NCBI RefSeq assembly: GCF_001244735.1
Contig: NZ_LN868936.1
Location: forward strand, 163,784-220,528
DNA from: Bacillus andreraoultii
GTDB taxonomy: Bacteria > Bacillota > Bacilli > Bacillales > Caldibacillaceae
DNA length: 56,745 bases
Reading direction: 5' to 3'
The position numbers and the translations under genes are program-made. Position 1 is the stretch's first letter. Every line of letters starts with the position of its first letter. Under the pieces are notes generated by a model. The model had not been told where the DNA came from. It saw only the letters and a list, made by a program, of their open reading frames with translations, and searched no databases. Shown piece after piece: positions 1 to 9,310 of this stretch.

Positions 1-2236
1 CGTTTTCGGCTTATAGAATGATTCTATGAACCTATTTTTGCGAAATCATCAACATTTTCGGCTCATAGATCTCTTCTATGAACCACTTTTCGTGAAATCC
101 ACATCATTTTTGGCTCATAGAACTCTTCTATGAACCACTTTTCGTGAAATCCACATCATTTTAGGCTTATAGAACTCTTCTATGAACCACTTTTTGCGAA
201 ATCCTCATCGTTTTCGGCTTATAGAATGATTCTATGAACCTATTTTTGCGAAATCATCAACATTTTCGGCTCATAGATCTCTTCTATGAACCACTTTTCG
301 TGAAATCCACATCATTTTTGGCTCATAGAACTCTTCTATGAACCACTTTTCGTGAAATCCACATCATTTTAGGCTTATAGAACTCTTCTATGAACCACTT
401 TTTGCGAAATCCTCATCGTTTTCGGCTTATAGAATGATTCTATGAACCTATTTTTGCGAAATCATCAACATTTTCGGCTCATAGATCTCTTCTATGAACC
501 ACTTTTCGTGAAATCCACATCATTTTTGGCTCATAGAACTCTTCTATGAACCACTTTTCGTGAAATCCACATCATTTTAGGCTTATAGAACTCTTCTATG
601 AACCACTTTTTGCGAAATCCTCATCGTTTTCGGCTTATAGAATGATTCTATGAACCTATTTTTGCGAAATCATCAACATTTTCGGCTCATAGATCTCTTC
701 TATGAACCACTTTTCGTGAAATCCACATCATTTTTGGCTCATAGAACTCTTCTATGAACCACTTTTCGTGAAATCCACATCATTTTAGGCTTATAGAACT
801 CTTCTATGAACCACTTTTTGCGAAATCCTCATCGTTTTCGGCTTATAGAATGATTCTATGAACCTATTTTTGCGAAATCATCAACATTTTCGGCTCATAG
901 ATCTCTTCTATGAACCACTTTTCGTGAAATCCACATCATTTTTGGCTCATAGAACTCTTCTATGAACCACTTTTCGTGAAATCCACATCATTTTAGGCTT
1001 ATAGAACTCTTCTATGAACCACTTTTTGCGAAATCCTCATCGTTTTCGGCTTATAGAATGATTCTATGAACCTATTTTTGCGAAATCATCAACATTTTCG
1101 GCTCATAGATCTCTTCTATGAACCACTTTTCGTGAAATCCACATCATTTTTGGCTCATAGAACTCTTCTATGAACCACTTTTCGTGAAATCCACATCATT
1201 TTAGGCTTATAGAACTCTTCTATGAACCACTTTTTGCGAAATCCTCATCGTTTTCGGCTTATAGAATGATTCTATGAACCTATTTTTGCGAAATCATCAA
1301 CATTTTCGGCTCATAGATCTCTTCTATGAACCACTTTTCGTGAAATCCACATCATTTTTGGCTCATAGAACTCTTCTATGAACCACTTTTCGTGAAATCC
1401 ACATCATTTTAGGCTTATAGAACTCTTCTATGAACCACTTTTTGCGAAATCCTCATCGTTTTCGGCTTATAGAATGATTCTATGAACCTATTTTTGCGAA
1501 ATCATCAACATTTTCGGCTCATAGATCTCTTCTATGAACCACTTTTCGTGAAATCCACATCATTTTTGGCTCATAGAACTCTTCTATGAACCACTTTTCG
1601 TGAAATCCACATCATTTTAGGCTTATAGAACTCTTCTATGAACCACTTTTTGCGAAATCCTCATCGTTTTCGGCTTATAGAATGATTCTATGAACCTATT
1701 TTTGCGAAATCATCAACATTTTCGGCTCATAGATCTCTTCTATGAACCACTTTTCGTGAAATCCACATCATTTTTGGCTCATAGAACTCTTCTATGAACC
1801 ACTTTTCGTGAAATCCACATCATTTTAGGCTTATAGAACTCTTCTATGAACCACTTTTTGCGAAATCCTCATCGTTTTCGGCTTATAGAATGATTCTATG
1901 AACCTATTTTTGCGAAATCATCAACATTTTCGGCTCATAGATCTCTTCTATGAACCACTTTTCGTGAAATCCACATCATTTTTGGCTCATAGAACTCTTC
2001 TATGAACCACTTTTCGTGAAATCCACATCATTTTAGGCTTATAGAACTCTTCTATGAACCACTTTTTGCGAAATCCTCATCGTTTTCGGCTTATAGAATG
2101 ATTCTATGAACCTATTTTTGCGAAATCATCAACATTTTCGGCTCATAGATCTCTTCTATGAACCACTTTTCGTGAAATCCACATCATTTTTGGCTCATAG
2201 ATCTCTTCTATGAACCTATTTTCGCGAAACTTCATT
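1..2236. repeat. 52-bp palindromic repeat array with 208-bp higher-order period (array 1)
   Basis: The sequence cgttttcggcttatag recurs at 1, 209, 417, 625, 833 and onward every 208 bases. Each 208-bp block holds four related but distinct 52-bp units, about 43 units in all. Every unit carries an inverted-repeat core, for example TCATAGAA-CTC-TTCTATGA, flanked by GG and CC, followed by a spacer of about 27 bp around ACTTTTCGTGAAATC. The 208-bp blocks look identical to each other, while the four units inside a block differ. That pattern suggests recent amplification of a four-unit block. The array is cut by the window's left edge, so its full length is unknown. No convincing coding sequence lies in it. 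The last unit (about 2185-2236) diverges. Confidence 0.97.
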
Positions 2237-2320
2237 GATTATGGGGCGGATTCTCACTCCATATTTCTTTTTGAAGGCTTCCCAATATTGATGTTTATCA
2301 AATAAGAATAGCTTCAAAAT
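2216..2320 (-). pseudogene. N-terminal remnant of IS91-like transposase (zinc-binding type)
   Basis: Read on the minus strand from about 2317, an open stretch of 34 codons encodes a peptide containing FDKHQYWEAF, KKKYGVRIRP and IINEV. It stops at 2216, inside the last palindrome unit. The pattern W-x2-F-x3-YG-x-RIRP-x5-EV resembles, from memory, the start of IS91-type transposases with an N-terminal zinc-binding domain. The cysteine-rich part that should follow is absent because the reading frame runs into the repeat array. A TTG at 2317 could be the old start. This is a fragment recognised by pattern only, so confidence is moderate. Confidence 0.42.
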
Positions 2321-2507
2321 ACTTACCTGTATATTTTTAAAATACGACTATTTTTAGGCTATAGATGCAACAAAGTTTTATACTTTCTTATTTTTTTAAA
2401 AAAACTGCTAAGGTAAAAAGTACGGAGTTCAAAAACGACTGTTTTATTCCGAATCATTATCCAGCTTTGAATCAATTTTACGAAAATTGACTGGAACAAC
2501 AAAAAAT

Positions 2508-2612
2508 AAAGAAAACTCAGAGCTTGAGCCTTTAGGAGAAAGCAGAGCCCTAGTTCGCCGAGCGTATAAAAAATAGAAGTTGGAAAATGTTTACTTTACT
2601 TTTAGCTAAGAG
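2508..2612 (+). repeat. Dispersed intergenic element, copy a (partial)
   Basis: Starts AAAGAAAACTCAG, continues with GCTTGAGCC and CTAGTTCGCCGA, and ends in the TTTACTTTTAGCTAAG-type 3' motif. The middle is shortened compared with the copies at 20.4 and 23.1 kb. It ends immediately at the ribosome binding site of the broken gene at 2621. Confidence 0.65.
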
Positions 2613-2620
2613 AAAGGAAA

Positions 2621-2973
2621 GTGATTAAATTGACTTATAATGATGCTAACTATCTTCATATTTACGCTCAATACATGCCACATCACGATTCATTTATAGT
2701 GGGCAATAAAAATGCATTATTAGAATTAAGAAAAGCAATTGATGTCGCATTAATTGAGGGCAGTCTCATGGAGATTTTGCTTCATCTGATGATGAAGGTT
2801 ATGCAGCAATTGTGATAAAAATCCCAGATGAAGACATGGAGTTATTTGAATCAATTGAAATGCCTTATATAGAACAATATGGGGAAGTTAATAATCATAT
2901 GTATTTTGTAAATGCTACGAAAGATACTGATGCACCTCATCATCCTGAAATCTTGTTAAAAAAAAAGAAATAA
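2621..2973 (+). pseudogene. Small hypothetical protein gene broken by a 1-nt frameshift
   Basis: The first frame starts at GTG 2621 (or TTG 2630) and reads about 48 sensible residues, beginning MIKLTYNDANY, before drifting out of frame near 2764. From 2764 the frame one base earlier stays open to TAA at 2971-2973, with an acidic and then His/Lys-rich tail. Adding one T near 2764 would join both parts into a protein of about 117 residues. I do not recognise the family. A purine-rich AAAGGA lies just upstream. The left end of the IS1182 element begins five bases after the stop, so the insertion did not cause the break. It could be a sequencing error rather than a real mutation. Confidence 0.6.
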
Positions 2974-3013
2974 AATGAAGAGACTGGGACAAAACTTTAG
3001 TAAAATAAAAATT

Positions 3014-3060
3014 AAGGCGTTGGAGCTTACACTAAAAAGTGTAGACCCAACGCCTTTTTT
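3014..3060 (+). terminator. Hairpin terminator inside the left end of the IS1182 element
   Basis: AAGGCGTTGG pairs with CCAACGCCTT. Inside that, TACACT pairs with AGTGTA around an AAAA loop, and a run of T follows. It precedes the transposase start and should block transcription entering from outside. Confidence 0.85.
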
Positions 3061-3137
3061 GTCACAATTCTAGTAAACAAAAAGGGCACCTTTTGATAAA
3101 ATTAAAGTGACGAAACAATAATTTTGGAGGTGCCCTT

Positions 3138-4799
3138 ATGTTTAAACATTATAACATGAATCAAGTAGTTTTACCGCTAAATTTAGAAATTAAGTTGAAA
3201 GAAAACGATATTGCTTTTGCGATCAATGATCTTGTCGAGAGTATTCCCGAAGAAGCTTTCGAGGACTTCATACGACAAACCGGCCGTCCCGCGTATCATC
3301 CTCGTATGATGTTGAAAGTCATTTTGTGTGGATATACGCAATCCGTGTTTTCCGGCCGTAAAATAGAAGCTTTATTACAGGATAGTATCCGCATGATGTG
3401 GCTGGCTCAAGGACATGAACCTAGCTATCGCACCATCAATCGCTTCCGTTCTAATCCACTCATTGAAAACATCCTACGTGAATGCTTTGTCCAGTTCCGA
3501 AATCAGCTCGTGGAAAAGGAATTGATTGAAGAGGAAGCCATTTTTATTGATGGTACAAAAATTGAAGCAAACGCAAATAAGTTCACCTTTGTATGGCGGA
3601 AGTCCATTGAAAGATATAGTGATAAGCTAATTGAAAAGTCCAATCAACTGTATGATGAGCTGCTAGAGAAGGAGATCATCCCAGCAATAGAGCGAGAAAA
3701 GGAAGAGGAACTTTCCGTCAAAGAAATGGAAGAAGTAGTCGAAAAGTTAGACGAGAAAATCGAGGAATATAATAAAAAGATTGAAGTATCTGAAGTTGGG
3801 AGTGAACGGAAAAAGCTCCGTTCCGAACGCAAATTACCCATACAATCTCGGAAGCAATGGATGGATTTCATTACTCGCATACAAAAATATCAAAACGATA
3901 TGGAGATTTTCGGTGATCGCAATAGTTACTCAAAGACGGACCCAGATGCGACGTTTATGCGCATGAAGGACGACTACATGAAGAACGGTCAATTGAAAGC
4001 TGGTTACAATGTCCAAATTGCGACGGAAGGTCAATATGTGCTCGCTTACGATGTTTTCCCAAACCCGACCGATACACGCACTTTAATTCCTTTTCTCGAC
4101 ACGATTGAAGAAAACTTTTTCGAGCTTCCGGAATTCATTGTCGCGGATGCAGGATATGGTAGCGAACAGAATTATGAAGATATCATCGAGAATCGAAATC
4201 GAACGCCACTTATTACATACAATCAATATCGAAAGGAGAAGAAAAAGAAGCATAAGGACAACGCTTTTCATGTAGATAATTGGGAATATAATGAGGACGA
4301 AGATACTTTTCTGTGCCCAAATGGTCGGAAAGTACGATTTAGCCATCATTCCAAACGAACAGACAGGTACGGATTCACCCGTGAATTTAAAGTGTACGAG
4401 TGTGAGGACTGTTCGGATTGTCCACTCCGCGATTTATGCACGAAAGCAAAAGAAGGGAACAACCGAAAAGTCTACATGAATGAAAAGTGGGAGTCCCAAA
4501 AAGAATATGTACGTACGAAGCTTTCAGACGAGAAAACTGGTGAAATTTACGGAAAACGTAAAATTGATGTAGAACCAGCGTTCGGTTTTCTGAAGGCTAA
4601 TTTAGGTTTCACTCGTTTTTCCGTCAGAGGAAAACAGAAAGTGAAAAATGAATTAGCCTTTGCGTTGATGGCGGTGAATATGAGAAAAGTCACCGCCATC
4701 AGCGGTAAAATAGTGACGAGAAATGGAAAAACCCCACAAAAAAGGTTCCAAGCAAATTTTTTATTGCCTGGAACCTTTTTATATACTACTTTTGGCTAG
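3138..4799 (+). CDS. IS1182 family transposase
   Basis: 553 residues, full length for the family, starting at an ATG behind TTTGGAGGTG. The protein cuts and joins the element's ends using a DDE-type RNase H fold. Likely catalytic acidic residues lie in FIDGTKIEA (D138), VADAGYGSEQ in the middle, and the late E of VEPAFGFLKANLG. A helical, charged insertion at about 165-230 separates the first and second catalytic regions. A cysteine-rich segment (CEDCSDCPLRDLC) follows the second aspartate, as in other IS1182 transposases. The last 20 or so codons overlap a terminator hairpin and are probably not conserved. No frameshift is visible, so the element may be active. Confidence 0.95.
   Translation: MFKHYNMNQVVLPLNLEIKLKENDIAFAINDLVESIPEEAFEDFIRQTGRPAYHPRMMLKVILCGYTQSVFSGRKIEALLQDSIRMMWLAQGHEPSYRTINRFRSNPLIENILRECFVQFRNQLVEKELIEEEAIFIDGTKIEANANKFTFVWRKSIERYSDKLIEKSNQLYDELLEKEIIPAIEREKEEELSVKEMEEVVEKLDEKIEEYNKKIEVSEVGSERKKLRSERKLPIQSRKQWMDFITRIQKYQNDMEIFGDRNSYSKTDPDATFMRMKDDYMKNGQLKAGYNVQIATEGQYVLAYDVFPNPTDTRTLIPFLDTIEENFFELPEFIVADAGYGSEQNYEDIIENRNRTPLITYNQYRKEKKKKHKDNAFHVDNWEYNEDEDTFLCPNGRKVRFSHHSKRTDRYGFTREFKVYECEDCSDCPLRDLCTKAKEGNNRKVYMNEKWESQKEYVRTKLSDEKTGEIYGKRKIDVEPAFGFLKANLGFTRFSVRGKQKVKNELAFALMAVNMRKVTAISGKIVTRNGKTPQKRFQANFLLPGTFLYTTFG
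4740..4784 (+). terminator. Terminator overlapping the end of the transposase gene
   Basis: AAAAGGTTCCA and TGGAACCTTTTT form the stem, with GCAA/TTGC inside, followed by a short T run. It lies within the last codons of the transposase. Confidence 0.8.
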
Positions 4800-4824
4800 T
4801 TATGTCCCAGCCTCTTTTTTTCTT

Positions 4825-4856
4825 TAAAAAAGACCCGACATAAGATATGTCAGATC
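4825..4856 (-). terminator. Rho-independent terminator of the D,D-carboxypeptidase gene
   Basis: On the minus strand GATCTGACATA pairs with TATGTCGGGTC (two G-T pairs) around a TCT loop, followed by TTTTTT. It lies 70 bp after the stop of the gene and 9 bp outside the IS1182 right end. Confidence 0.85.
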
Positions 4857-4926
4857 CGTTTGTTTCGTCCTCGATTTTATTTCCACCGTTTGCTCAAGAA
4901 TTCTCTTCCTAATAAAGTCGATTCAT

Positions 4927-6111
4927 TCATTCATTCCATGGGTAAAGCTTTGTTCGATACCGAAGTATTAAAACGATGCCCATTGTAAAAAAGGCCAATA
5001 TGCCCAAATTAGCCACAGCTTCCATTGAGATCATTTTAGAAAAGTTCCCCTGTTCCGTATTTTCTAATGGGGCCTGTTTCGGTGAAGTCGATTGCACCCG
5101 TAATTGAAAATGAGGGACAAGGTCTTTACGATCTCCACTATCAATTGTTAAGATTCCTTGCTCATTCACTGTTTTTGAATACCTTTTTCCTTTTTCTACT
5201 GTATAGTAAATGTTTTCGTCAGCAATATACTTTGTACCGTTTTTCATAAAGACTAACCCTTTTGGAATATATTCCGTTGCAAAGTGGCTAAAACCGTAAT
5301 CCAATAGTTCTATTGTATCGGCATACGGGGCCTTTTTTTCATTTGATTTCATCGTAACGACAATAAAATGTTGATTATTTTTCTCCGCAGCAGTGACGAG
5401 CGTAAATCCTGCTTCTTGAATAAATCCATTTTTTCCACCTGTAATGGTTGCTGTTTCGTATGGATATTCACCTTTTAAAAGACGATGATGTGTTAACAGT
5501 TTTGTGTTCCAAGATTGTCCATTCCAATTATATTCTTTCATACCAAAAATTTTCCGAAAATCATTGTTTTGTTCTGCATACTTTGTAATTTTCGCCATAT
5601 CTGCGGCAGTTGTATAATGATTTTTACCAAAAAGACCATTTGGATTTTCAAAATGTGTTTCAGTAACACCGATATTTTCCACTAAATAGTTATTTATATG
5701 ACGAGCAAAATTTCCAACCGATCCATCAATATGTTCAGCAATAGCAACTGCAGCATCATTTCCTGAGTTTAACAGCATCCCGATAATCAGTTTTTCCATT
5801 GTTACGACTTCTCCAGCTTCTAAGTATACTTTTGTCCCCTCTACCTTCGTTGCATTTTCACTTACAATGACTTTATCATGTAAGTTCGCATGTTCTAATG
5901 CGTAGATGGCAGTGGCAATTTTCGTAATACTTGCTGGGTTCATGCGTTTATTTTCATTTTTCCCGTAAAGGATTTGTCCAGATTTTGCATCCATTAGTAC
6001 AGCTGATTCACTTTGAAGCTCTAATTCCTTTTGTTCTTTAGCTCCTGCCTGGTTAATTGGAAACAAAGCTAGCAAGAAGAAAAATAAAAGTAACGTTTGT
6101 ATAGTTTTCAT
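4927..6111 (-). CDS. D-alanyl-D-alanine carboxypeptidase (PBP5/DacF type)
   Basis: 394 residues with an N-terminal signal peptide (hydrophobic core about 5-22) and a C-terminal membrane segment (about 365-385). This architecture belongs to low-molecular-weight penicillin-binding proteins, which trim the terminal D-Ala of peptidoglycan stem peptides. Visible motifs are SITK (Ser61, Lys64) and SGN (116-118). The third motif, normally KTG, reads KNG at 227-229 within GGKNGF, an unusual change in the active-site strand. The beta-rich segment at about 285-360 fits the PBP5 C-terminal domain. The start has AAGGTG upstream, and the gene is monocistronic with its own terminator. It is divergent from the phosphate uptake genes. 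Confidence 0.9.
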   Translation of the reverse strand: MKTIQTLLLFFFLLALFPINQAGAKEQKELELQSESAVLMDAKSGQILYGKNENKRMNPASITKIATAIYALEHANLHDKVIVSENATKVEGTKVYLEAGEVVTMEKLIIGMLLNSGNDAAVAIAEHIDGSVGNFARHINNYLVENIGVTETHFENPNGLFGKNHYTTAADMAKITKYAEQNNDFRKIFGMKEYNWNGQSWNTKLLTHHRLLKGEYPYETATITGGKNGFIQEAGFTLVTAAEKNNQHFIVVTMKSNEKKAPYADTIELLDYGFSHFATEYIPKGLVFMKNGTKYIADENIYYTVEKGKRYSKTVNEQGILTIDSGDRKDLVPHFQLRVQSTSPKQAPLENTEQGNFSKMISMEAVANLGILAFFTMGIVLILRYRTKLYPWNE

Positions 6112-6329
6112 AAATGCACCTTTTCCACTAATCTGTCTAGACCTATTTTACTATATTATATCTTGCTATTTCTTTTCATTTGTATAACAAAAATATTATT
6201 CCATAAGATAGAAATAGGGAGTAGATATCAATCAAAGGATTATTTTGAATGGTCTAGAAAAATGTGAACTTATGAGCTATACTTAAATAGTGTTTTTAAT
6301 TAACCATTTTGAACTTTGGAGGCATTGTC

Positions 6330-6944
6330 ATGGCAAAAAAGAAAGACAAATTTGCATTGATGTTATTGGACGTAACAAACAATATTAAAGAAGCTGCCCA
6401 ATTTTTCTATGACTATAAAATATCAAACACACGGGATTTAAAAGTCTTTTACGATAAGGTGAAAGAACATGAGGCAAAAGGGGATACGTTCGTTCATACG
6501 ATTACAAAAGAATTAAATAACGCTTTTATCACTCCTATTGAGAGAGAAGATATTATGCTTCTTACAATGACACTAGATGATGTTATTGATGGTCTTGAAG
6601 AATGTGCAGCCGGGTTTGAAATGTATTCAATCGTCAATCCAACTGAACATATGAAATCCTTTGTTACAGCAATTAAAAATATGACCGTTGAAATTGATCA
6701 AGCTGTTGAACTACTTGCTGATAAAAAGTTAGCCGGCATTCATGACCATTCAATTAAAATTAAAGAATACGAATCAAATTGTGACCATTTATTACGTATT
6801 GCAATAAAAGAATTATTTGCGGTTGAAAAAGACCCTATAAAGATTATGCAATATAAAGAAATATATGAAATTTTAGAAGATGTTGCTGACTATTGCCAAT
6901 CCGTTGCAAATGTTTTAGAAACTGTTGTAATGAAAAATGCTTAA
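6330..6944 (+). CDS. DUF47 (PhoU-like) protein paired with Pit transporter
   Basis: 204 residues from the ATG at 6330, which has GGAGG at 6318-6322; an upstream in-frame TTG at 6309 lacks a site. The protein is all helical with acidic motifs such as DDVIDGLEE and EDVADYC, as in the PhoU-related DUF47 family (YkaA of Bacillus). Family members are cytoplasmic, bind metal clusters and are thought to gate or regulate the neighbouring low-affinity phosphate transporter. The pit gene follows after 64 bp on the same strand with no terminator between, so they are probably co-transcribed. Confidence 0.93.
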   Translation: MAKKKDKFALMLLDVTNNIKEAAQFFYDYKISNTRDLKVFYDKVKEHEAKGDTFVHTITKELNNAFITPIEREDIMLLTMTLDDVIDGLEECAAGFEMYSIVNPTEHMKSFVTAIKNMTVEIDQAVELLADKKLAGIHDHSIKIKEYESNCDHLLRIAIKELFAVEKDPIKIMQYKEIYEILEDVADYCQSVANVLETVVMKNA

Positions 6945-7008
6945 AATAGGTTATGAAAATTATATTTTTTGCAAAAAATAAAGATTAAGTAGAGAAGGAA
7001 TTACATAT

Positions 7009-8007
7009 ATGGATGGAAATGCAATTATCATCATACTCGTTGTTATCTTTGCACTCGGTTTCGATTTTATCAATGGTTTTCATGATACAGCAAACTCTAT
7101 TGCTACAAGTGTTTCAACTAAAGCATTAAAACCACGGCATGCAATTCTTATGGCTGCCATTATGAATTTTCTCGGTGCCATGACTTTTACTGGTGTGGCT
7201 AAAACAATTACAAAAGATATCGTTGACCCATTCTCTTTACCAAATGGTACGCTTGTTATTTTAGCATCATTAATCGCAGCCATTACTTGGAATTTAATTA
7301 CTTGGTATTTCGGTATTCCAAGTAGTTCATCTCACGCATTAATTGGATCTGTTGCTGGAGCTGCTATTGCCAGTTCAAGTTTTGCTGTGCTTAATTATTC
7401 TGGATTTATTAATATTATTGAAGCATTAATCTTATCACCCATTATTGCTTTTGTCGTCGGTTATACCATTTATAGCATTTTTAAAGTCGTATTTAAAAAC
7501 TACAATTTAGCAAAAACAAATCGCAACTTCCGCTATTTCCAAATTGCAACAGCAGCCATTCAATCCTATACACATGGGACGAATGATGCTCAAAAAACAA
7601 TGGGGATTATTACCATGGCCCTCATGACAGGCAATTATATTAGTGGCGGGGATGTACCTTTATGGGTACAAGCTTCTTGTGCTACTGCAATGGGGTTAGG
7701 AACTTCTGTTGGTGGCTGGAGAATTATTAAAACGGTCGGATCAAAAATTATGAAAATTCGTCCAGTTAATGGTGTTGCTGCTGATTTAACTGGTGCGACA
7801 GTCATTTTTGGAGCAACCTTTTTACACTTACCCGTTAGTACAACTCATGTCATTTCATCAGCCATTTTAGGTGTTGGTTCCGCTCACCGCATTCGTGGAG
7901 TCAAATGGGATACAGCAAAAAGAATGGTCGTCACTTGGTTCATTACACTACCTATTTCAGCAATCTTATCTTTCATTATTTATCGAATTTTACTCCTATT
8001 TGTGTGA
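7009..8007 (+). CDS. pit: Low-affinity inorganic phosphate transporter (Pit family)
   Basis: 332 residues, nearly all hydrophobic, with about ten membrane segments. The duplicated PiT signature is clear: GFDFINGFHDTANSIAT near residues 17-33 and the second copy, THGTNDAQKTMG, near 188-199. The GxPSSSSHALIG and LPVSTTHV repeats are also typical. The protein imports phosphate with a cation. The start ATG follows AGAAGGAA. It forms an operon with the upstream DUF47 gene and ends at a bidirectional hairpin shared with the convergent lipoprotein gene. Confidence 0.95.
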   Translation: MDGNAIIIILVVIFALGFDFINGFHDTANSIATSVSTKALKPRHAILMAAIMNFLGAMTFTGVAKTITKDIVDPFSLPNGTLVILASLIAAITWNLITWYFGIPSSSSHALIGSVAGAAIASSSFAVLNYSGFINIIEALILSPIIAFVVGYTIYSIFKVVFKNYNLAKTNRNFRYFQIATAAIQSYTHGTNDAQKTMGIITMALMTGNYISGGDVPLWVQASCATAMGLGTSVGGWRIIKTVGSKIMKIRPVNGVAADLTGATVIFGATFLHLPVSTTHVISSAILGVGSAHRIRGVKWDTAKRMVVTWFITLPISAILSFIIYRILLLFV

Positions 8008-8030
8008 CGTATGAACGGGTGTATATATGA

Positions 8031-8068
8031 AAAAGGGCGAATGGATACATACTCCAATTCGCCTTATT
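8031..8068. terminator. Bidirectional terminator between pit and lipoprotein gene
   Basis: GGGCGAATGGA pairs with TCCAATTCGCC (one bulge), with T-rich sequence following on both strands. It serves two convergent genes. Confidence 0.85.
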
Positions 8069-8072
8069 TATA

Positions 8073-9206
8073 TTAATTTATTGCTCGCACTTGTTTTAGT
8101 GTCGTAATCCAATTTATTTTTGTTGCATCATCCATTTGCTCTCCCTCTTTCGTATATCGGACGATAAACATATCATTTCCAACAAAGAAAATCCTTGCCA
8201 ACTCGTGTTGATCCGCTTCAACTGCATCATCTTGTAAATAAAATTCATAATAACCTTCATTTGCTGTCACATCATAGGAAAGAAATTTTATATCACCAGT
8301 GACACTTTCATGTAAAGCAATCTCCATCTCATCAATAAAGCTTTGTGGTTCCATTCGTAGCTTACCATCTTTATAGTAATGAATTGTAAACAACTCAGAC
8401 CAATCATGAACAGTTTCATTGTTTAAAACAAATTCAGCAATGGCAATCCCGTTCGTAACATCTTCGTCATAAAAATCAAGCTTCCAATTTCTGTCATCGA
8501 TTGTGAAGTCTAACTTCTCGTACTCACTAATATACTCGTAATCTCCTTCGTCCGCATGAAATGCAGGTACATCATTTTCTGGTCCTTCTTTCGTTTCATT
8601 TCCGTCTTGTCCAGAACCCTCCCCACTTTTATTTTCATCAATTGGGTTGCCTTTTTCATCTAAATAAACAATATCTGTTTGACCACTTTCATAAACTTTC
8701 CATTCACCCTTATAAGGCTTTAATATGTGATAACCTGTTGTTTTATTATTCATAAATTCAGGACCTTCTAGTTTTATTGTCGTTTGTACGAAAGACACTT
8801 TAGCTTCCGTTGCAGATTTCTCCATTACTTCCATTTCATCCACTTTGATATCTAATTTATACTGTGAAGTTAATTGTTTCATTAGTTGTTCGGTCGTTTC
8901 ATAGCTTGGTGATTCATCATGAATGGTGGCCATATATCCTTCAATGTCCCCATCTAACATCGTTTCTAAATTCTTCTCCAATACAGCAATTAATTCTTTA
9001 TCAGATGGAACCGTGTCCTCTTTTGCTTTGTCTTTATCCTTATCCTTTTCTTCCTTTGATTGATTTTTCTTCTCTTTCACTTGTTCCGTTTTGTCTTTTT
9101 CTTCATCTTTCGGTTTATTTGCTCCTTGTTGGAACGAACAACCTGCCAATAATAAAAACACACTTAAACAAATCGTGAAAAAAGTCAATTTCCCTCTATA
9201 CCCCAT
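8073..9206 (-). CDS. Hypothetical lipoprotein with NTF2-like domains
   Basis: 377 residues. The N-terminus is a lipoprotein signal with lipobox LLAGC (Cys at about 23), so the mature protein should be lipid-anchored outside the membrane. A Lys/Glu/Asp-rich linker follows to about residue 65. Residues 70-185 (ELIAVLEKNLETMLDGD, then a basic/aromatic end with GEWKVYESG) look like an NTF2/SnoaL-type fold. After an acidic linker (185-215), a second alpha+beta domain fills the rest. I do not recognise a specific function. The start has AGGAGG; the gene appears monocistronic. Confidence 0.8.
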   Translation of the reverse strand: MGYRGKLTFFTICLSVFLLLAGCSFQQGANKPKDEEKDKTEQVKEKKNQSKEEKDKDKDKAKEDTVPSDKELIAVLEKNLETMLDGDIEGYMATIHDESPSYETTEQLMKQLTSQYKLDIKVDEMEVMEKSATEAKVSFVQTTIKLEGPEFMNNKTTGYHILKPYKGEWKVYESGQTDIVYLDEKGNPIDENKSGEGSGQDGNETKEGPENDVPAFHADEGDYEYISEYEKLDFTIDDRNWKLDFYDEDVTNGIAIAEFVLNNETVHDWSELFTIHYYKDGKLRMEPQSFIDEMEIALHESVTGDIKFLSYDVTANEGYYEFYLQDDAVEADQHELARIFFVGNDMFIVRYTKEGEQMDDATKINWITTLKQVRAIN

Positions 9207-9310
9207 TTGTTTTCCTCCTGTTGCATTAATCTAAAGATGCCTCACAAATGAATAATCATTTCTTATCATATGAAATAGGTAAAAATTTGGTTCCAAAAGA
9301 TGTGAACGAT

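Larger units (their letters stand above)
2978..4816 (+). mobile_element. IS1182-family insertion sequence, apparently complete
   Basis: Terminal inverted repeats are AAGAGACTGGGACAAAAC at 2978-2995 and the complement of AAGAGGCTGGGACATAAC at 4799-4816 (16 of 18 match). They bracket one intact transposase gene, giving an element of about 1.84 kb. The ends, the size and the single long transposase fit IS1182. I see no clear target duplication. Hairpin terminators lie just inside the left end and in the 3' end of the transposase gene, and would insulate the element from neighbouring transcription. Confidence 0.9.

Noticed and set aside
1-2236. CRISPR array
   Set aside because: The dyad cores look like CRISPR repeats with spacers of about 27 bp, but the spacers are themselves repeated and no cas genes are in the window.
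8561-9178. Plus-strand frames opposite the lipoprotein gene
   Set aside because: They lack initiation signals and mirror the minus-strand codons of the lipoprotein.
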